From positions 434,001-498,000 of the forward strand of contig SWDT01000070.1 of assembly GCA_009193035.1 (NCBI GenBank): a DNA stretch of 64,000 nucleotides, written 5' to 3'. Source of the DNA: Halicephalobus mephisto. Lineage: Eukaryota; Nematoda; Chromadorea; Rhabditida; Panagrolaimidae. The position numbers and the translations under genes are program-made. Under the pieces are notes generated by a model. That model was given only the letters and a program-made list of their open reading frames with translations. It did not search any database and was not told where the DNA came from. Below, piece by piece: positions 45,360 through 56,200 of this stretch. Positions within the stretch are counted from its first letter, which is position 1. Each line of letters opens with the position of its first letter.

Positions 45360-46190
45360 AACAATGAATTTCGAACAAAAAAGACAGGAAATCCCACAGC
45401 GAAAACTTACCATTAGTATTGTTTTTAAAAGATCCTAAACAGGAAATAAAAATGTTTCAGAAAAAACTAATCTGTTATTTAGAAATTTCCAAATCGGTTT
45501 TCAGACGAAATAAGCATCATATTAGAAAAAGTAGAAATCCATCCAGAAAAATGATCTCAACACGAAAGTTTAAAGTTTTCCAGTTGAGACCGAGAATCCG
45601 AAAATTAACAGTTTCATGATTTTAAAGAATTTACAAATAATTATAAAAGTAAAAAGTTATAAAAATCAAAAAAATGGTCTCAACACGAAAATTTAAAGTT
45701 TTCCAGTTGAGACCGAAAATTCGAAAATTAATAGTTTTATAATCCTAAAGAATTTTAAAAATTAAACTTTTACACAATGTTGAAGAATTTCAAATTATCA
45801 AAAATTCATCTAACGTTTCGTATTTTTATTCAGATATCATAATCCTAGAAATTCACAAAAAAGTAAAATTTCTTCACTAATTTTTTTAAATTAATTTTCT
45901 AAATAATATTTTTCAAAAATTAATTTTCTAAATAATTTTTTAAATTAATTTTTTTAAACTAATATTTTTCAAAAATTAATTTTCTAAATAATTTTTTTAA
46001 ATAATTTTTTTAAACTAATATTTTTTAAATACCTGACCAAAGACAAACCTCGAGGTAGTGGATTTCGAAATAAGTCAATTACAATTTCAAAATTTTTTCC
46101 AAAACGGAGACCGTAATTTTAATTCATTTTTAGAATAATAGACAAAAATTACGAATTTTAAAAGTCACAATCTGTCCAAAATTCTTCCAT
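45360..46190 (-). repeat. TTTTCCAGTTGAGACCG units and low-complexity DNA
   Basis: Two units (45545-45600, 45670-45730) contain CTCAACACGAAAGTTTAAAG and TTTTCCAGTTGAGACCGA, about 125 bp apart. The rest is AT-rich TTTTTCAAAAATTAATTTTC-type repeat. Confidence 0.65.
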
Positions 46191-46430
46191 ATGTTTCAAT
46201 CCAAATCACTTGGACAAACAAAATTGCCGGGGGCATTAATTCTGGAAGAGGATCAGTTTCTTATTAGCTGAAGAGAAAACAAAAAAAAAAGTCCGAAAAG
46301 TGCCACTTTGTCGTTCGAAGGTGCCGGAATTGTTCCTTTTTATTTGGAATTGAGTTATGTAATGCATACCCGATATCTGTCTCCCCGACAAGGCCCATTT
46401 GGACATCCATCGGTTATCCGTTTTTAAAAA
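46190..46430. promoter_or_regulatory. Complex island upstream of the innexin
   Basis: Non-repetitive mixed sequence (AACAAAATTGCCGGGGGCAT, ATACCCGATATCTGTCTCCC, GACAAGGCCCATTTGGACAT). It lies 1.6-1.9 kb upstream of the innexin start and has no plausible reading frame. It is a possible promoter/enhancer or non-coding RNA gene. Confidence 0.3.
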
Positions 46431-46489
46431 GTAATTTTATTTTTAAAATTCTAAAAAATTCGAATTTTTTTGCTTCAAAAATCAGACTT

Positions 46490-46930
46490 TAAAAAATTCA
46501 AATTTTCTTCTCGAGACCATTAAAACAATTTTTTTCGTTGTGGGAGTGAGTAATAATAAAAATTTCAATTTTTCGTCTCAAGAGTAGGAAAAAATTTCTT
46601 TAAATTTAAATTTTCTTTTCGAGACAATTAAAAAATTTTTTCGCTGTAAGAGTAAGCAATAATGAAAAGTTCAATTTTTCGCTTCAAGACTGAGAAAAAA
46701 TTTTATTTTCGAGATCATTGAAAAAATTTTTTCGTTATGAGAGTAAGCAATAATAAAAAGTTCAATTTTTCGCTTCAAGACTGAGAAAAAAATTTTAAAT
46801 TTAAATTTTATTTTCGAAACCATTAAAAAATTTTTTCGCTGTAAGAGTAAGCAATAATGAAAAGTCCAGTTTTTCGCTTCAAGACTGAGAAAAAATTTTT
46901 AAATTTAAATTTTCTTTTCGAGATCATTGA
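46490..46930. repeat. Tandem repeat, about 95-105 bp, four copies
   Basis: Units share GTAAGAGTAAGCAATAATGA, CAATTTTTCGCTTCAAGACT and TTCTTTTCGAGATCATT. Confidence 0.8.
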
Positions 46931-47395
46931 AAAAATAAAACTTGCCCGAAATTATCAGAAACCAAGCCCTTGTTAACGCTGGATGGGGTAGCTGGCAGGA
47001 CTTTGGTTAGAATTTTATTTTTCATACAGAAACAGTAAGAATAAAAAAAAATAAAAATTGAAAATTTAAAAGATTCATTTTTAGAAAAATTCCGGAAGTT
47101 TGTTTTCAAAAACTTTTTGTATTTAATAATCAACCATAAATTTTAAAATTTGGGCAACGAGGCTTACCCTGCCACGATTGCTGCATTTAACATTCGTCGA
47201 TTAAAAAAATTCAGAAAAATAAAGTTCAAATATGAACGATACAGTAACCTGCAGTGGTGTCAGAAAACCATCGTCGAAAAATTTAATGAAGAAAAACTTT
47301 AATTTTTTAAGAAATCTGAAATCGGCTCGGATTCAAAACAAAAAACGCGAAAATTCGAGGTTACGGTAATACGGAAAAACAAAAACAAAATTACT
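46931..47395. other. Complex island, possible fragmentary exons
   Basis: On the minus strand, ATG TTA AAT GCA GCA ATC at about 47198 leads to a GTAAGC donor (MLNAAIVAG). A later segment, TCCTGCCAGCTACCCCATCC, could follow. The joined product would be only about 17 residues, so no gene is called. Confidence 0.2.
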
Positions 47396-47399
47396 ATTA

Positions 47400-49640
47400 A
47401 AAAAAGTTATAAAAATTCAAAAATTGTCTCGACAAGAATTTTCCAGTTGAGACCCAAAATTGTAAAATTCAACTTTTTTATAATAAGAAATTAAAAAACA
47501 AATTATTTTAAATTTTAAATATTTTCAAAATTTTACAATTTTCCAGTTGAGACCCAAAAGTGTAAAATTCAACTTTTTTATAATAAAAATTAAAAAACAA
47601 ATTATTTTAAATTTTAAATATTTTCGAAGTTTCGAAAAATGTTTCAAAACGAATATTTCGAATTTTCCAACTAAGACCGGAAATTGTAAAATTCAATATT
47701 AACTTAATTTTAGAAAATTTTAAAATTAAATATTTTCGAAGTTTCGAAAAATGTTTCAAAACGAATATTTTGAATTTTCCAACTAAGACCGGAAATTGAA
47801 GAGTTGAGCTTTCACGTGGTTTTAGTAGCTTCTAAAAGGATCTAACATACCTCGAGTCACAGTATTGTACAAAATAAAAATAAAGGAAATGAAATCTTCA
47901 AAATTGTTTTTCCAATAATTTTTAAATTTCCGGCTGAGACCAGAAATTGACTAATTCATTTTTCAAGTAATTTTTAAAAATTCTAAATTCTGTTAAAAAA
48001 TAGAAATATTTATTACAAAAATTTACAAAAATTGTCTCAAAGGGAATTTCTAGAACTTTCCAGTCAGGACCAGAAAATAAAAAACTTAATTTTTATTCAA
48101 TTCTAAAAACAAAAAAATAAAATTTTTCAAACAAAAAATTCAAAAATCGTCTTAACACGAATTTTCGATATTTTCCAGTCAGGACCAGAAAATACAAAAC
48201 TTATTTTTTATCTATTTTATAAAATTCTAAAAATATAAAAATAAAATTTTTCAATTAAAAAATTCGAAAATTGTCTTAACACGAATTTCCACAATTTTCC
48301 AGTCAGGACCAGAAAATATATAATTTAATTTTCATCTGTTTTATAAAATTCTAAAAATATAAAAATAAAATTTTTCAATTAAAAAATTCGAAAATTGTCT
48401 TAACACGAATTTCTACAATTTTCCAGTCAGGACCAGAAAATAAAAAACTTAATTTTTATATATTTTATAAAATTCTAAAAATATAAATTTCAAAAATGAA
48501 AGATAATTTTCAAAATTAGATAAATTTTACACTTTCGAATAATTCAATTTTAAAGTGAAAAAATTTCCAAACGAAAGTCACACACGTCAAAATCCAATTT
48601 TATTAAATGCCAGATTTATGGTCTCATTTATAAAAAAATTATTTAACTTTTTCAACCATAAAAACAAAAAAAAATCGATTACAATTTTCTAAAAAGGAGA
48701 TTTGGCTGAGCCATATCCGCTTTAAATATTAACTCCAGATTTGGAAAAATAAAAATTTTCGAGCTTAATAATTTAAATTCTTTTATTTTAAAATTTTCCT
48801 ATTTTAAAATTTTTATTTTTAAAATTTTTCTATTTTAAAATTTTTCTATTTTTCTATTTTAAAATTTTTTTATTTTTTTATTTTAAAATTTTTCTATTTT
48901 TAAAATTTTTATTTTTCGATTTTTAAAATTTTTATTTTTCGATTTTTCGATTTTGAAGAAGACTAAAGAAGCGTTGCCAAGGCATTTTTAATTTTTCTCG
49001 ACTTGTTAATTCCCAACTTGGACATTATACGCCTCAGTTTTGAATTATAATTTCAAAAATAAATTTCAAATTTAGTCGACTTTTAAAAATCCGGATTTTC
49101 GTTTTTTCAATAATTATCACTTGTTCGAAATTTATTTTTGATTTATATTCGTTAAATTGTTGGATTTTTGAAAAACATTAAAAAATTTGAAAAATGGTTT
49201 TTAAAAAATTCACAAAATTTTCCACTTAGGACCGAAAAAGTAAAATTCTATATCTTTGAAATTTTTAATGATTTTTGAAAATTAAGAAATTACAAATGTT
49301 GTTATTAAAAAATCGAAAAAATTGTCTTGAATGGAATTCATAAAATTTTCCACTTAGGACCGAAAAAGTAAAATTCTATATTTTCATAATTTTTAATGAT
49401 TTTTGAAAATTAAAAAATTACAAATGTTGTTATTAAAAAATATTCTATAAAAAATTAAAAATGGTTTTTAAAAAATTCATAAAATTTTCCACTTAAGATC
49501 AAAAGAGCAGAAATTAATTTTTATATAGTTTCAGAAATTTCTGACAAATTCTAAATTTTGTTTTTTTAAACATTAGAAATTTCTATAAAAAAAATTCAAA
49601 AAAATTTTCGAAACGAATTTTTGGAATTTTCCAGTCAGGA
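47400..49640 (-). repeat. Repeat block with the TTTTCCAGTCAGGACC core, reverse sense
   Basis: Successive sub-arrays use different unit sequences around the same core: 47440-47790 (AATTTTCCAACTAAGACCGG), 47930-48500 (CAATTTTCCAGTCAGGACCA with CGTCTTAACACGAATTT, about 120 bp), and 49190-49640 (AAATTTTCCACTTAGGACCG, about 130-140 bp). Between them are AT-rich stretches (48600-49150) with no gene. Confidence 0.8.
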
Positions 49641-49662
49641 CCAAAAATTACAAAATTTTAAA

Positions 49663-49870
49663 TTTCAGAAAATTCAAAAAATTCAGAAAATTCAGAAAAT
49701 TTAAAAAATTCAGAAAAATTTAGAAAATTTAGAAAATTCAGAAAATTTAGAAAATTCAAAAAATTCAGAAAATTCAGAAAATTCAAAAAATTCAAAAAAT
49801 TTAGAAAATTCAAAAAATTCAAAAAATTCAAAAAATTCAGAAAATTCAGAAAATTCAAAAATTTCAGAAA
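49663..49870. repeat. TTCAGAAAA microsatellite
   Basis: A run of about 22 nonamer units AATTCARAA. It leaves a minus-strand frame reading repeated NFLNFL, which is not a gene. Confidence 0.85.
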
Positions 49871-49984
49871 ACATTTACAAAATTCTGAAGAATCCCACAG
49901 TCTTGTGATGTCCTAAGTTCCCAAATACCGTAATCTTAAAACTTCTTAAAAAATTGTACATTTAACAACATAATGAAAATGCAT

Positions 49985-50540
49985 AAATTTTGATCTTTAG
50001 CAACATGTCCCAAACGTCAAAATTCCGCTTTTGGAAACATCATCACAACGCCAAATTTGAATTTTTAGCAGCACAACTAAAGCGTCAAAATTATACTTTC
50101 AGTTATATAACAATGGTACAAAAAGATTCATTTTTGGCAATGTGGCCAAAACGCCAAATTTCAAGTTTTGGCGATGTGACTAAAACGCCAATTTTTTTAT
50201 CTTTGGCAATGTAACCATAACGCCAATTTCTCACCTTTGGCAATATGACCATAATGCCAAATTTCAAGTTTTGGCGATGTGACTAAAACGCCAAATTTTA
50301 ATTTTTGGCGATGTGACTAAAACGCCAAATTTTAATTTTTGGCAATATGACTAAAACGCCAAATTTCAAATTTTGGCAATGTGACCATAGCGCCAATTTT
50401 TTTATCTTTGGCAATGTGACCATAATGCCAAATTTTTCATTTTTTATTATATTACAACTATACAACAAATTCGATATTTTGGCAATATGACCAAACTGCC
50501 AAATTTCAATTTTTGGGAATATGACTAAAACGGCTCTATT
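49985..50540. repeat. Minisatellite with CGCCAAA...TTTGGCG dyads, about 39-bp unit
   Basis: About 13 copies of a unit near GCGATGTGACTAAAACGCCA followed by AATTTTAATTTTTG. Each copy carries the inverted pair CGCCAAA / TTTGGCG with a short loop. A related palindromic unit occurs at 23.8 kb. Confidence 0.85.
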
Positions 50541-50569
50541 TTTCAAATTTTTAATAAATCGAAATCTTC

Positions 50570-50800
50570 TCTAAAAGTAAAAACACGGTCATTCCGACAT
50601 CTATGGACAAAACTCAACTCCGTAACCTAGCCTAATCCAGAATGTGAGAAGATTGCGTGACACTTTTAGGAGGAACAGCAGAGACCGATTACTTTCAATC
50701 TCGAGAGCCTATCCCGAACAAATGTGAGAAAAAAGATTTATCATTTTCAAAAAGATTTTTTAATTCAAAATTCGATAAAATAATAAATTTTTAAAATTAA
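50570..50800. promoter_or_regulatory. Complex island downstream of the candidate distal innexin exon
   Basis: Non-repetitive (GGTCATTCCGACATCTATGG, GAGAAGATTGCGTGACACTT, CTCGAGAGCCTATCCCGAAC). With 50819-50920 it makes one of the few complex islands in 10 kb. Function unknown. Confidence 0.25.
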
Positions 50801-50818
50801 AAGTGAAATTAAACTTAC

Positions 50819-50841
50819 ATCATCATTGCTTGGGCCCACAT
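50819..50841 (-). CDS. Candidate distal first exon of the innexin gene
   Basis: On the minus strand ATGTGGGCCCAAGCAATGAT runs to a strong GTAAGT donor, phase 2. Joined to the acceptor at 44577 it keeps the innexin frame: MWAQAMMIGDRPLVGRGD then MFFHATL. This extends the N-terminus by 18 residues. Further upstream the frame is open only to a TAA 15 codons before, and the surrounding sequence is of mixed composition. The proposed intron is 6.2 kb. Chance phase agreement is one in three, so this is only a candidate. Confidence 0.3.
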
Positions 50842-50929
50842 TTCCGAAGAATCTTGGTAGTTACCGTAACCCAGAGAAGGTTAGCAATGAAGTACTATTT
50901 GAGTCCAGCAAAGTAACATTTTTATCTAA

Positions 50930-51115
50930 AAATCATAATTTTTAAAAAAATAAATTTTTAAAAATTTCAAAAAAAAAATTTTTATAGAATTTAAAAAAAA
51001 TAAATTTTAAAAATATCTATAAAATTTAAAAAGAAAAATAATTTTTTAAAAACTTCAAAAAAGTAAATTTTTATAAAATTTCAGATAAAATTATTTTTTA
51101 AAAATTTTAAAAAAA
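50930..51115. repeat. Low-complexity A-rich repeat
   Basis: Units of AAATTTTTAAAAATTTCAAA; nothing else seen. Confidence 0.5.
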
Positions 51116-51119
51116 AGTA

Positions 51120-52025
51120 AATTTTAAAAAATTTCGAAAAAATTATCCCGACGCGAATTTTGGAATTTTTCATTTGAAATAAAAATGGTAATTGGATTTT
51201 TGCGTGATTTTAAAATATTCTAAAATTATATTATTAAAAATAGAAATTTAGTGACGAAACTGTCAGAAAATTGCTTTTACGTGAATTTTCACAATTTTCC
51301 AGTTGAGACCAAAGGACGAATATCAACTTTCACGAAGTTCTCGAAGATTTCGAAATCATCCAGTAGATTCGGAATTAATTTTATTTTTATTAAAATTTTT
51401 TTATTGCAAAAATTCAAAAAAATTATCTCGACACGAATTTTCGGAATTTTCCACTCAAGACCAAAAAAATAAAAATTAATTTTTGAAATTCTAAAAACTT
51501 CGAAAATCATCATTTAAAAATTTTTTTATTACAAAAATTTCTCAAAATTGTCCTGACACGAATTTTCGAAGTTTTCCACTCAAGACCAAAAAAGTAAAAA
51601 TTAATTTTTAGAAATTCTAAGAACTTCGAAAATCATCATTTAAAAATTTTTTTATTACAAAAATTTCCCAAAATTGTCCTGACACGAATTTTCGAAATTT
51701 TCCACTCAAGACCAAAAATGGCGAATTTTAACTTTTATTTTTTCCTTGTTTCAAAATTTCAATAAATCATGAATTAATATCATAAAAAATCAAAATTATT
51801 AAAATTCAAAAAAATTATCTCAACACAAATTTTGGAATTTTCCATTCAAGACCAAAAAGTAAAATTTCTTCATTCATTTTTGTAATTTTCCAAAAACTCC
51901 TCAGTAGACCCTAAATTATTACAAAAAAATCAAAATTATTGAAAATATTTAAAAAATCAAAATTATTAAAATTCGAAAAAACTGTCTCGACACGAATTTC
52001 GAAATTTTCCAGTTAAGACCAAAAA
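51120..52025 (-). repeat. Tandem repeat, about 125 bp, TTTTCCACTCAAGACCA core, reverse sense
   Basis: Seven units share GACACGAATTTTCGAAATTT plus TCCACTCAAGACCAAAAA. The central ones (51430-51720) are close copies about 125 bp apart, and the outer ones are diverged. Confidence 0.85.
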
Positions 52026-52319
52026 GTTAAATTTTTTACGTGACTTTTTAAAATTTAAAAAGCATTGGACGAAATCCAAAAAAAATAAGAAAAGAAATTG
52101 ACAAAAGTGTTTTACTTTTGAAAACAAAATTCGAAAAATAAAATTAAGTCGAAATTTAGCAAATTAAGTAAAATTAAAAAGTACTAAGTAAATTTTGTGC
52201 TTTAAAGTTTCTCGATAATTCGTCCGGTGTCTTATTTTCCGAGTCAGTTCGTGTTGTTTCTGAGGTGGAAAATTGTAAAAACGATAATTACACATTGGAG
52301 ACAAATTTTTGATTTCCTA

Positions 52320-52770
52320 TTTACATCATCTGTAAAATTACATTTCCCAAGTTGTCTCGTCAGGACCTAAGGTTAGAAAAAAAAATAAAACTTATTAAAT
52401 GCAAAATTTTAAATAATGAATTTCGTGCCAGGACCAAAATAAAAAATGAAACATATTTATATTATCTGTAAAATTACATTTCCCAAGTTTTCTCGTCAGG
52501 ACCCAAGATTAGATAAAAAACAATAAAATTTATTAAATGTAAAACTTTAAATATTGAATTTCGTGCCAGGACCAAAATAAAAAATGAAACATATTTACAT
52601 CATCTGTAAAATTATATTTTCCCAAGTTTTCTCGTCAGGACCTAAGGCTAGATAAAAAAATAAAATTTATTAAATGTAAAACTTTAAATATTGAATTTCG
52701 TGCCAGGACCTGAAGTAAAATTCAAATAAAAAATTAAACATTTACATCATCTGTGAAATTTTTATTCTTC
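52320..52770. repeat. Tandem repeat, 136-139 bp, four copies
   Basis: Units carry TTTCCCAAGTTTTCTCGTCA plus GGACC and AATTTCGTGCCAGGACC. TTTCCCAAG cores are at 52343, 52479 and 52618. The fourth copy is diverged. Confidence 0.85.
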
Positions 52771-53400
52771 AGACTTTTTTCGCCAGGATTTGGGATTTAA
52801 TAAAAACAAAATCAAACACAAATTTTCGTTCCAAAACCGAAAATTCAACTTTTATTTAAAAAATAAAAAAATCCAAAAATAAAATTAATTTTCACGGAAG
52901 ATGGATTCCATAGAATTCGAATTTTCTTTTCACCGATGTTTATTGCCAAAGTTCGAATTTAAAATTTGGACTTTTTTAAAAAAATATTTTCGAATTTTTT
53001 TATTTTAAAAAATTATTAAAATTCATAAAATTTAATTTTTAAATTCAAACATAATTTTCGAATTTGTCCCACCACGAAAAGTCCGAATTTTGGTCGTCAA
53101 TTTTCGTAAAAAATTAAATTTTTTATTTTATTAAAAATTTGAATTTTTTATTTTCGTAAAAATTTAAATTTTTTATTTTATTAAAAATTTAAATTTTTTA
53201 TTTTCGTAAAAATTTAAATTTTTTATTTTATTAAAAATTACGGTCAAAATTCGAATTTAAAATTCCGATTTTTTTGTGAAAAAAAAATGGATTTTTTAAT
53301 TTCAAAAATCTCCCTAAATTGATGGAAAAATCCAGCTAATTTTTAATTAATTCAATCATAATCTATAAATTGCGTTTTAATAAAAAAATCAAAATTTCGA
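52771..53400. other. Intergenic, AT-rich, short repeats
   Basis: 53100-53240 repeats TTTTCGTAAAAATTTAAATT units. No gene or clear signal. Confidence 0.5.
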
Positions 53401-53745
53401 CTTTGAAGTTGGATTTTCAACTTTTATGAAATAAAGTAGAAATTTTCGTGACAAGATACAACTCATAAATCAAAATTACTTCAAAAAAATTAAATAATTT
53501 ACAAATTTTTTTGAAATAAAAAATTCATTTTTCTTAATATAAAAAAATCCAAATTTTGACTGTATTTTTTGATAAAATAAAGTAGAAATTTTCGTGTCAA
53601 GATACAACTCATAAATTAAAATTATTTCAAAAAAAATTAAATAAAATAATTTACAAATTTTTTTGAAATAAAAAAACCCAAATTTTGACCGTATTTTTTG
53701 ATAAAATGAAGTAGAAATTTTCGTTCCGAGACTGAAAAACTTTAT
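53400..53745. repeat. Tandem repeat, about 115-120 bp, three copies
   Basis: Units share AAGTAGAAATTTTCGTGTCA, AGATACAACTCATAAAT and ATAATTTACAAATTTTTTTG. Confidence 0.75.
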
Positions 53746-54380
53746 TTCATTCAAAAATCACAAAAATTCGAAAATTCGAAAATGGGACTCGTAGACTTTT
53801 CCGAGTTGACGGTCTTGTTGGCCGATTATTGTCGGTTCCTTGGATTTCCGTTTGAACCAAAATTTAATTCAAAAAACCGAATTTGAATGAAATTGAAAAA
53901 GGAACTTTTAACAAAAAATGACAAATATGATTTTTAAAGTTTTTAAATTTTAATTTTAAAAAATAATTAAAATTAAAAATTAACTTTTTTAAAATAATTT
54001 TTTTTTAATTTTTAAATAACTTTAAAAAAAAATAAAAAATAAATTTTTAAAAAAATAAAAAATTAATTTAAAAAAAATTTAAAAATAAATAATTTTTAAA
54101 AATTTAAAATTTTTTTTTATTTTTAATTATTTTATTTTTTCGAAAATGTTAATTTTTAAATTTTTCCCAACTTTTTGAAATTGATTGAATTCGTCAAAAA
54201 TATGTTTTCTGAGTACTTAACGAAGAAAAGTTTTCGTTGATGACATCCTTGGATAAAAACTGACAAAACTGTCTTCTTCGTCGGTAACATTAATCGATAT
54301 AAAAATTAAGAACAGAATTAATCAATCCAAAATTTTATTTAAAAAATAATTCTAATGTACTGAGAACATAAATTGAGCAT
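53746..54380. other. Intergenic, two small islands
   Basis: Mixed sequence at 53780-53850 (GGGACTCGTAGACTTTTCCG) and 54200-54300 (TTAACGAAGAAAAGTTTTCG); between them A/T runs. No reading frame stands out. Confidence 0.4.
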
Positions 54381-54384
54381 GAGA

Positions 54385-54665
54385 CAGAACCGGATGAGAA
54401 CTCCTGCCACGAAAATGTTTTTTGTGAAGATAATTTCTACTACAAAAACGTTTTTTGTGAAGAGAACTCCTACCACGAAAATATTTACTGTGAAGATAAC
54501 TCCTGCCGCGAAAACGTTTTTTGTGAAGAGAACTCCTGCCACGAAAACATTTTCTGTGAAGATAACTCCTGCCACGAAAATGTTTTTTATGAAGAGAACT
54601 TCTGCCGCGAAAACGTCTTTTGTGAAGAGAACTCCTGGCACGAAAACGTTTTCTGTGAAGATAAC
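54385..54665. repeat. Minisatellite, 33-bp unit, about nine copies
   Basis: The unit is near ACTCCTGCCACGAAAACGTT followed by TTTTGTGAAGA(G/T)A. Because 33 is a multiple of three, frames stay open on both strands. The plus strand reads 11-residue repeats (TPATKTFFVKR) from ATGs at 54379 and 54394 to a TGA near 54690. No splice site or domain argues for a gene, but a small repetitive secreted or structural peptide cannot be excluded. Confidence 0.85.
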
Positions 54666-54742
54666 TACAAAATCTACTTTTTCTCACTGATCGGGATTAG
54701 ATATTGAGAGTAGCGATTCACAGTAAAGCAAAAATGCAAAAT

Positions 54743-54748
54743 TTTATT
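54743..54748 (-). terminator. Poly(A) signal after the 54.8 kb candidate
   Basis: AATAAA on the minus strand about 22 bases after the stop at 54770. Confidence 0.35.
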
Positions 54749-54769
54749 ACTTAAAAATAATAATAACAA

Positions 54770-55297
54770 CTATAAAAGTTTTTCCACCCACGTCTTCTTC
54801 CTTTCGTTGCGGGACCCTTCTTTCTCCGTTTTTCCTCTTTTACGTGGGCGCGGAACGGGTATTTTTCGGCCTTCTCTTTTCTTATTCCTCTTTTTTATCT
54901 TCGACTCCTTCGACAAGTGGAGCCTGTCTTCAACGAGCTCTTCGATTGTATGATAACAATTACGAAACAACTGTTGTGTAAAATCAACGCCTAGATTACT
55001 GTAGTTCTCATGAGATTTATGATATTCGTGTCGAGACAATTTCGTAACAACGCAAAAGTTACTGTAGATTTGTTGAGATTCATGATGTTCGTGTCGAGAC
55101 AATTCCATAACAACGCACAGGTTACTGTAGTTTTCATTAGATCCCTGACATTCGCGTTGAGACAATTTCGTAACAACGCACAGGTTACTGTAGTTTTCAT
55201 GAAATCCCTGGAATTCGCGTTGAAACAACTTTATAACAACACGCGGGTTACTGTAATCCTCATGAAATCCCTGACATTCGCGTTGAGATAATTCCAT
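54770..55297 (-). CDS. Candidate repetitive protein with a basic tail
   Basis: A minus-strand ATG opens 175 codons. The N-terminal two thirds translate a 63-bp tandem repeat into 21-residue units (RECQGFHENYSNLCVV pattern). The last ~60 residues come from non-repetitive sequence and are strongly basic (KKRNKKREGRKIPVPRPRKR). An AATAAA follows the stop at the right distance. Alternatively only the tail is coding, as a terminal exon opened by the TTTACACAACAG acceptor near 54972. No family is recognised. The frame could also be accidental, since a 63-bp repeat preserves any stop-free frame. Confidence 0.3.
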   Translation of the reverse strand: MELSQRECQGFHEDYSNPRVVIKLFQREFQGFHENYSNLCVVTKLSQRECQGSNENYSNLCVVMELSRHEHHESQQIYSNFCVVTKLSRHEYHKSHENYSNLGVDFTQQLFRNCYHTIEELVEDRLHLSKESKIKKRNKKREGRKIPVPRPRKRGKTEKEGSRNERKKTWVEKLL

Positions 55298-55300
55298 AAC
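54990..55300. repeat. Tandem repeat, exactly 63 bp, five copies
   Basis: Successive TTACTGTAG/TTACTGTAA cores are at 54996, 55059, 55122, 55185 and 55248, each 63 bp apart. Units include TTCGCGTTGAGACAATTTCG and TAACAACGCACAGG. The strict spacing contrasts with the loose spacing of most other arrays here. Confidence 0.9.
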
Positions 55301-55339
55301 AACATCTATTTTCGCTTTTTTATCATATAAGATCTTAAA

Positions 55340-55995
55340 ATTCGAAATTGAATCATCGTTCGTGTCGGAACCAATTTTTTAAATTTGAAAATTTCACTCA
55401 ATTTTATTTAATTTTTGAAAATGTTTAAATTGATAGTCTAGACATGAAAGATGATTTATTTTTCAACCACGAAATGCATTAATAATTTTCCCTAAGATCA
55501 TTAGGCTCATAATCTAGGATGACGGCATCATTCGTGATGAGACAATTTTTTTGAAACTTTGGCTTATATCCTTAGAAATCCTCAAATGTTAGTCTTTACA
55601 CGAAAGATATTTATTTTTTAACTATAAATTTAATTAATAAATTTTTGAATATTATTCGTGTCAGGACCAGTTTTTTAAAATTTAATTATTTTAAAATTAT
55701 TTTTTAAAGTAATTTTAGAATTTTAATTTTTACACGAAGGATATAAATTTTTTAACTATAAATTTAATCAATGACTTTTTGAATATTATTCGTGTCAAGA
55801 CCAATTTTTTAAAATTTAATTATTTTTTAAAGTAATTTTAGAATTTTAATTTTTACACGAAAAATGTTTATTTTTTAATTATAAATTTAATTAATAAATT
55901 TTTGAATATTATTCCTGGCAGGACCGGTTTTTTAAAATCTCGTAGTTATTCAATTTCTGCTCAGAAATTAATCTTAGAATCTTGGTCCCTACACG
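55340..55995. repeat. Tandem repeat, about 118-120 bp, four to five copies
   Basis: Units share ACACGAAAGATATTTATTTT, TTTTTGAATATTATTCGTGT and CAGGACCAGTTTTTTAAAAT. Confidence 0.8.
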
Positions 55996-56200
55996 AAAGA
56001 TGTTCAACTCATTTTTCTACTTTGATCTCAATGGTTTTCGAGGAATAAGTCAATACGAGACCAATACGGTAAACACGGCAGTTTTAAATTACGCAGACCA
56101 ATGTTATCTTGCAAGTCAGAATTTTAACAAGGATCATTGTCAAAAAAACCGGAAAAGTCTCCTCAAGAAAGATTTTTGCAAAAAAAAAATGAATTTTCTT
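55996..56200. other. Complex island with a short open frame
   Basis: On the plus strand an ATG at 56000 opens about 85 codons (MFNSFFYFDLNGFRGISQYE and on). The first 60 codons are of mixed composition. There is no splice context or recognisable domain, so it is not called as a gene. Confidence 0.25.

Noticed and set aside
49658..49858. Frame reading repeated NFLNFL
   Set aside because: Translation of the TTCAGAAAA nonamer microsatellite.
54385..54665. CRISPR array
   Set aside because: Units are contiguous tandem copies with no unique spacers, and the window is eukaryotic. The same applies to the arrays at 23.8, 50 and 61.4 kb.
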